A DNA stretch of 64,000 bases, from contig NZ_PDCP01000006.1 in NCBI RefSeq assembly GCF_002553505.1, positions 1 through 64,000 on the forward strand. The letters are read 5' to 3'. Origin of the DNA: Mycolicibacterium agri (lineage in GTDB: Bacteria; Actinomycetota; Actinomycetes; Mycobacteriales; Mycobacteriaceae). Positions within the stretch are counted from its first letter, which is position 1, and every line of letters begins with the position of its first letter. The notes under the pieces were generated by a model. The model did not search any database, was not told the DNA's origin, and saw nothing but the letters and a program-made list of their open reading frames with translations. Of the stretch, positions 59,929-64,000 are shown one piece after another. Made by a program: the position numbers and the translations under genes.

Positions 59929-61473
59929 TCAGTGCAGCGGACCCACCACGCTTTCCGCGGCCCGCACCAGCGCGCCGGTCCTCGCGAGTTCGACGACGGC
60001 GCCGATCTCCGGCGCGAGATAACGGTCGGCACCCGGTCCCCCGGCGTGCTCCCTGACCGCCGTGATGACGGCCGCGGTGCCGGGGGCCGGTGTCAGCGGC
60101 GCCCGCATCTCGATGCCGCGTGCGGCGTTGAGCACCTCGATCGCAAGGACCCGGGTCAGCCCGTCGATTCCACGGCGCAGCTTGCGCGCGGCCGACCACC
60201 CCATCGACACGTGGTCTTCCTGCATGGCCGACGAAGGGATGGAGTCCGCGCTTGCGGGGGCGGCCAGCCGTTTGAGTTCGGAGACGATGGCGGCCTGGGT
60301 GTACTGCGTGATCATCTGACCGCTGTCGACGCCGGGATCGTCGGCGAGAAATGGGTTCAGACCGTGGTTGCGGGCGACGTCGAGGAAGCGGTCGGTGCGC
60401 CGTTCGCTGATGCTGGCCAGGTCGGCCACCACTATCGAGAGGAAGTCGAGGACGTAGGCCACCGGCGCACCGTGGAAGTTCCCGTTCGACTCGACCCGCC
60501 CGTCGCGGGTGATGACGGGATTGTCGATGACGCTTGCCAATTCACGTTCGGCGACCGCCCGCGCATGATCGGCGGTGTCCCGCGCGGCGCCCGCGACCTG
60601 CGGTGAGCATCGCAGCGAGTAGGCGTCTTGTACCCGCGGGCAGTCGTCCCCTCGGTGGCTGGCGACGATCGGCGAGCCGGCCAGCATGCGGGTGATGTTG
60701 GCGGCGGAGACGGCCTGGCCGGGATGCGGCCGCAGCCGCTGCAGATCGTCGGCGAAGACGCGGTCTGTGCCGAGTTGGCCCTCGACGCTCATCGCGGCGG
60801 CGACGTCGGCCAGCTTGAACAGGTTCTCCAGGTCGGTGAGCGCAAGCACCAGCTGGCCGAGCATCCCGTCGGTTCCGTTGATCAGCGCGAGACCTTCCTT
60901 CTCGGCGAAGGTCACCGGCGCGAGCCCGCGCTCGGCCATCGCCTCCCGCGACGGCTTCAGAGTGCCGTCGGCGGTGCGGACGTGCCCTTCACCCATGACG
61001 GCGAGCGCGACGTGCGCAAGCGGGGCGAGGTCACCGGAGCAGCCGAGGCTGCCGTACTCGTAGACGACCGGCGTCAGCCCGGCCGACAACAGGTCGGCGT
61101 AAAGCTGCGCGGTCTCAGTGCGGACGCCGGTGCGGCCGGTGGCGAGCGTCGAGAGCCGCAACAGCATCATGGCGCGGATCACCTCACGCTCGACCTCGTC
61201 GCCTGTGCCCGCCGCGTGTGACCGAATCAGACTGCGCTGCAACTGTGCCCGCTTCTCGTGCGGGATGTGGCGGGTGGCCAGCGCACCGAACCCGGTGGAT
61301 ACCCCGTACACAGGCGTCGCCTGCTCGGCGAGCGCCTCGATGTGAACGCGGCTGGAAGCAACGACCTCGAGGGCTTCGGCGGAGATAACCACCTGGGCAT
61401 CGCGACGCGCGACGGCGACCACGTCGTCGAAGCTGACCGGGCCAACTCCGACAACGACTTTCGAGTCACTCAT
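59929..61473 (-). CDS. hutH: Histidine ammonia-lyase
   Basis: A 514-residue HutH. It deaminates L-histidine to trans-urocanate using the MIO group made from an internal tripeptide. The MIO region reads [15 protein letters not shown], so the tripeptide is Cys-Ser-Gly where many HutH and PAL have Ala-Ser-Gly. Other marks are [15 protein letters not shown] (Tyr), [21 protein letters not shown], and [27 protein letters not shown]-like [15 protein letters not shown] is also present. It is the last of three coupled hut genes; its ATG overlaps the hutI stop. Confidence 0.95.
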   Translation of the reverse strand: MSDSKVVVGVGPVSFDDVVAVARRDAQVVISAEALEVVASSRVHIEALAEQATPVYGVSTGFGALATRHIPHEKRAQLQRSLIRSHAAGTGDEVEREVIRAMMLLRLSTLATGRTGVRTETAQLYADLLSAGLTPVVYEYGSLGCSGDLAPLAHVALAVMGEGHVRTADGTLKPSREAMAERGLAPVTFAEKEGLALINGTDGMLGQLVLALTDLENLFKLADVAAAMSVEGQLGTDRVFADDLQRLRPHPGQAVSAANITRMLAGSPIVASHRGDDCPRVQDAYSLRCSPQVAGAARDTADHARAVAERELASVIDNPVITRDGRVESNGNFHGAPVAYVLDFLSIVVADLASISERRTDRFLDVARNHGLNPFLADDPGVDSGQMITQYTQAAIVSELKRLAAPASADSIPSSAMQEDHVSMGWSAARKLRRGIDGLTRVLAIEVLNAARGIEMRAPLTPAPGTAAVITAVREHAGGPGADRYLAPEIGAVVELARTGALVRAAESVVGPLH

Positions 61474-62654
61474 TGATTGCTGCTTTCCTTCATTCGGGTG
61501 CCACCGACCACGACCGTATCGATGATCGGAACACCGGGCCGGTAAGCGAGGTGGATGTAGGAGGGCGCGTCCAGCCTGACGAAGTCGGCCCGCATCCCCT
61601 TAGCGAGGGCGCCGATGTCGTCGCGCCGCAGGGCCGCCGCCCCGCCCGCGGTGGCAGCGCGAAGCGCCTCGGCGGGCGTCAAATGCATATCGCGCACCGC
61701 GAGCGCGATGCAGAACGGCATGCTGGTCGTGTAGGACGTTCCGGGATTGCAATCGGTCGCAAGCGCGATCGTCACGCCTGCCGCCACGAACCGCCGCCCG
61801 TCCGGCCACCGTGCGCGGGTGCAGAATTCGGCGCCGGGAAGCAGCGTGGCGACGGTCGAACTCGACGCCAGCGCCTCGAGATCGCTGTCGTCGGCGAAGG
61901 TGCAGTGGTCCACCGACGCGGCGCCCAACTCGACGGCGAGCTTGATCCCCTGCCCAGGGCCGAGCTGCGAGGCGTGCAGCCGCAGGCCGAGGCCAGCATC
62001 CGCGCCCGCTTCGAGGATCGTCCTCGACTCGTCGATGTCGAACGCGCCGCGATCGCAGAACACGTCGATCCACCTTGCCCTCGGCGCACACGCCGCGAGC
62101 ATGTCGCCGGCCACCAGGTTGACGTAGTCGTCGCGGCGGTCCCGGTATTCGACGGGGACGACGTGCGCGCCGAGGAACGTCGTCTCATCGGTGACGTGGC
62201 CCGCGATCTCCAACGCCCGTCGTTCGTCGGCGACGGTCAGGCCGTATCCGCTCTTCGTTTCGAATGTCGTGACACCGCTTCGCAACAGCTCGGCGGCCAG
62301 CCTTGCGAGGTTGTCGGCCAGCTTGTCGTCGCCCGCCGCCCTGGTCGCCGACACCGTCGTCGCGATGCCGCCGCCGTCGTACGGCGTCCCGCTCATCCGT
62401 GCGGCGAACTCGGCAGACCGGTCGCCGGCGAAGATGAGATGGGCGTGGCTGTCCACGAAACCCGGTATCACGCTTGCCTTTCGGCAGTCCACCCTGTCGT
62501 CGACCGCGGGGGCGTGATCCGATGGGCCGATCCAGGCGATGCGATCACCGTCGACGACGATGGCGGCGTCGTCGATGATGCCGAGCGGTGACCCGTCGCC
62601 GTGGGACGGATCGTTGGTCACCAGCTCGCCGATGTTGTCGTACACAACGCTCAT
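61470..62654 (-). CDS. hutI: Imidazolonepropionase
   Basis: A 394-residue amidohydrolase. It hydrolyses imidazolonepropionate to N-formimino-L-glutamate, the third step of histidine degradation. The metal HxH lies in [19 protein letters not shown]. Further ligands are in [10 protein letters not shown] and [11 protein letters not shown], and the late Asp in [24 protein letters not shown] follows family lines. ATG 62654 overlaps the hutF stop (ATGA), and its own stop overlaps hutH, so the three are translated as one unit. Confidence 0.95.
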   Translation of the reverse strand: MSVVYDNIGELVTNDPSHGDGSPLGIIDDAAIVVDGDRIAWIGPSDHAPAVDDRVDCRKASVIPGFVDSHAHLIFAGDRSAEFAARMSGTPYDGGGIATTVSATRAAGDDKLADNLARLAAELLRSGVTTFETKSGYGLTVADERRALEIAGHVTDETTFLGAHVVPVEYRDRRDDYVNLVAGDMLAACAPRARWIDVFCDRGAFDIDESRTILEAGADAGLGLRLHASQLGPGQGIKLAVELGAASVDHCTFADDSDLEALASSSTVATLLPGAEFCTRARWPDGRRFVAAGVTIALATDCNPGTSYTTSMPFCIALAVRDMHLTPAEALRAATAGGAAALRRDDIGALAKGMRADFVRLDAPSYIHLAYRPGVPIIDTVVVGGTRMKESSNQ

Positions 62655-63991
62655 CGGCACCCCTCGATGGCCGATGCGAGTGCTTTCCCGACATCCGGCA
62701 CGGCGGTGTGCTGCCGGTCGGCCACCACCCGGTGTCCGTCGACGATCACGTCCGTCACGTCGGCCGCGGACGCCGCGAACACCAGGTTCTCCACGGTCGC
62801 TCCCCCTCCTGCGGTCCGTATCGAGCCGATGTCGACGGCCACCAGGTCGGCGCGCGCGCCGACCGTCAACGCACCCGCGTCAGTCCAGCCGAGCGCGCGC
62901 TGCCCTGCGCTCGTCGCGGCATCGAGCAGCGTTGTCGCAGAGATGATCCCGCGTTCACGCCGGGCCAGCCGCTCGTCGAGCTCGACCGCGCGGGCCTCCT
63001 CGAGCATGTCGATCACGGCGTGACTGTCGGAGCCGAGGCTGAACAGTCCGCGGCCCGCGAGCAGTGCGGTCGCGGGGCCGATACCGTCGCCGAGGTCGCG
63101 CTCGGTGGTCGGGCAGAAACAGGTGCCGGTGGCGGTGGCGTCCATGTCGGCGATGTCTTGGTCGGACAGGTGGGTGGCGTGCACGGCCGTGGTCCGTGGG
63201 CCGAGGACGCCGTTGTCGCGCAGCAGCGCGGTCGGCGTGCGGCCGTGCACGGCGAGGCATTCGTCGACCTCGGCCGTCTGTTCCGACGAGTGCACGTGCA
63301 GGGGTGCTTCGTGGGCGTCGGCCCAGTCGACCACGGCGGCCATCTCGGCGGGCGGCACTGCGCGAACGGAATGTATTGCCGCCCCGACGATTACCTGTTC
63401 CGATCGGGCGTCGGAGACGAGCTGGTCGACCCGCTGCGCCCACTGGGCTGCGGTGCCGTCGCCGAACCGCTGCTGCGGCCCCTCGCACAGCGGCGCACCG
63501 TTGATGCCGGATCGCAGGTAGCAGGTGTCCAGCAGGGTCAGCCGCACACCGGCGTCGGCTGCCGCGGCGATCAACGCCTTGCCCATCTCGTTGGGGTCCG
63601 CATAAGGGCGCCCGCCCGTGTCATGGTGCAGGTAGTGGAACTCACCGACCGCGGTGATTCCGGCCAATGCCATCTCGGCGTACACGGCGGTGGCGAGCGC
63701 GCGGTAGCTGTCAGGTGTCAGTTGACCCGCCGCCTCATACATCAGCTTTCGCCACGTCCAGAAGCTGCCGCGGTCCCGCTGCGTGCGCGCCCGCAGCGCT
63801 CTGTGGAAGGCGTGCGAGTGCGCATTCGCCAGTCCCGGAATGACCAGCCCGCGAAGCACTTCCGCGGTATCCGCGGGTCGCGTCGATTGCTCGATACCGA
63901 TGATCCGGCCCTCGTCGACGGTGATCTGCACCCCGTTCGAGACGTCGCCGTCACACCACGCGTGTTCGCACCAGAAGGTCTTGTGAGTCAT
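62651..63991 (-). CDS. hutF: Formimidoylglutamate deiminase
   Basis: A 446-residue amidohydrolase. It releases ammonia from N-formimino-L-glutamate to give N-formyl-L-glutamate, the step before formylglutamate amidohydrolase (HutG). The metal-binding motifs are [19 protein letters not shown] (HxH), [28 protein letters not shown] and [12 protein letters not shown]. It is the first gene of the hut unit seen here. The start, ATG 63991, lies 10 bases from the window edge, so upstream signals and a possible hutU are not visible. Confidence 0.95.
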   Translation of the reverse strand: MTHKTFWCEHAWCDGDVSNGVQITVDEGRIIGIEQSTRPADTAEVLRGLVIPGLANAHSHAFHRALRARTQRDRGSFWTWRKLMYEAAGQLTPDSYRALATAVYAEMALAGITAVGEFHYLHHDTGGRPYADPNEMGKALIAAAADAGVRLTLLDTCYLRSGINGAPLCEGPQQRFGDGTAAQWAQRVDQLVSDARSEQVIVGAAIHSVRAVPPAEMAAVVDWADAHEAPLHVHSSEQTAEVDECLAVHGRTPTALLRDNGVLGPRTTAVHATHLSDQDIADMDATATGTCFCPTTERDLGDGIGPATALLAGRGLFSLGSDSHAVIDMLEEARAVELDERLARRERGIISATTLLDAATSAGQRALGWTDAGALTVGARADLVAVDIGSIRTAGGGATVENLVFAASAADVTDVIVDGHRVVADRQHTAVPDVGKALASAIEGCR

Positions 63992-64000
63992 GGCGCCACC

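Overview
The window is high-GC actinobacterial chromosome and almost certainly comes from a fast-growing, environmental Mycobacterium (Mycolicibacterium). Support: dense GTG/ATGA-coupled genes, many TetR-family regulators, FadE/FadD enzymes, an L,D-transpeptidase, the mycobacterial N-terminal signature YIGRVGGLAVALGVG on a secreted protein, and a long block that, from my recall of M. tuberculosis gene order, runs collinearly and inverted: Rv0313/Rv0312-like (15.7-18.0 kb), Rv0310c/Rv0309/Rv0308/Rv0307c-like (19.7-24.0 kb), stf0/tam (Rv0295c/Rv0294; 24.4-25.4 kb), an Rv0276-Rv0271c-like block (31.0-38.2 kb), then fadD2 and polD2 (Rv0270/Rv0269c; 43.2-46.3 kb). No tRNA, rRNA, IS element, phage or CRISPR was seen.

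Layout. 0.1-4.3 kb: an amino-sugar cluster (SDR, GT1 glycosyltransferase, glucosamine-kinase-like protein, SIS isomerase). 4.3-9.7 kb: an M15-like secreted protein, a cytochrome P450, a small secreted protein, and a translationally coupled pair of secreted proteins led by a DUF4185 (GH183-like) protein. 9.7-15.4 kb: a complete peptide ABC importer (order A-C-B-D-F). 15.4-24.6 kb: cell-envelope genes mixed with gene remains: a cupin pseudogene, a frameshifted Hsp70-like protein with a Thr/Pro tail, a 5'-truncated SRPBCC fragment and an stf0 sulfotransferase remnant. 24.6-31.8 kb: tam, a GT39-like mannosyltransferase with an internal 27-bp repeat, hydrolase, methyltransferase, a LipJ-type hydrolase-cyclase and an MpaB-like oxygenase. 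31.8-38.2 kb: two TetR-controlled divergent units ending in fadE6. 38.2-43.1 kb: an insertion between fadE6 and fadD2 carrying LysR, an amine/amino-acid permease and an (R)-selective amine transaminase, with a perfect 13+13 palindrome between regulator and permease.

43.2-48.5 kb holds fadD2, polD2, a STAS protein, a MetF-type MTHFR and a DinB/MDMPI-like protein. At 48.5-50.2 kb a deletion or rearrangement has joined the C-terminal end of an aconitase to a half ABC permease. Next to it a divergent GntR locus (51.5-56.3 kb) encodes a C4 acid-sugar (tetronate) pathway: racemase-like protein, OtnK, OtnC, Ldh-type dehydrogenase and an ABM protein, with GTTATAAC operators at both promoters. 56.3-60 kb: a secreted protein, a TetR/SDR pair sharing a 16+16 operator, and an aldehyde dehydrogenase with a 16-bp perfect palindrome at its promoter. 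The window ends in a histidine-utilisation operon (hutF-hutI-hutH, minus strand), which degrades histidine through urocanate to formylglutamate; hutU is not in view.

The most notable points are the number of decayed genes in 64 kb, the absence of ESX-3 from its usual place beside tam, the operon context of the (R)-amine transaminase, the tetronate locus with a racemase-like protein where an isomerase is expected, and several clear operator palindromes.
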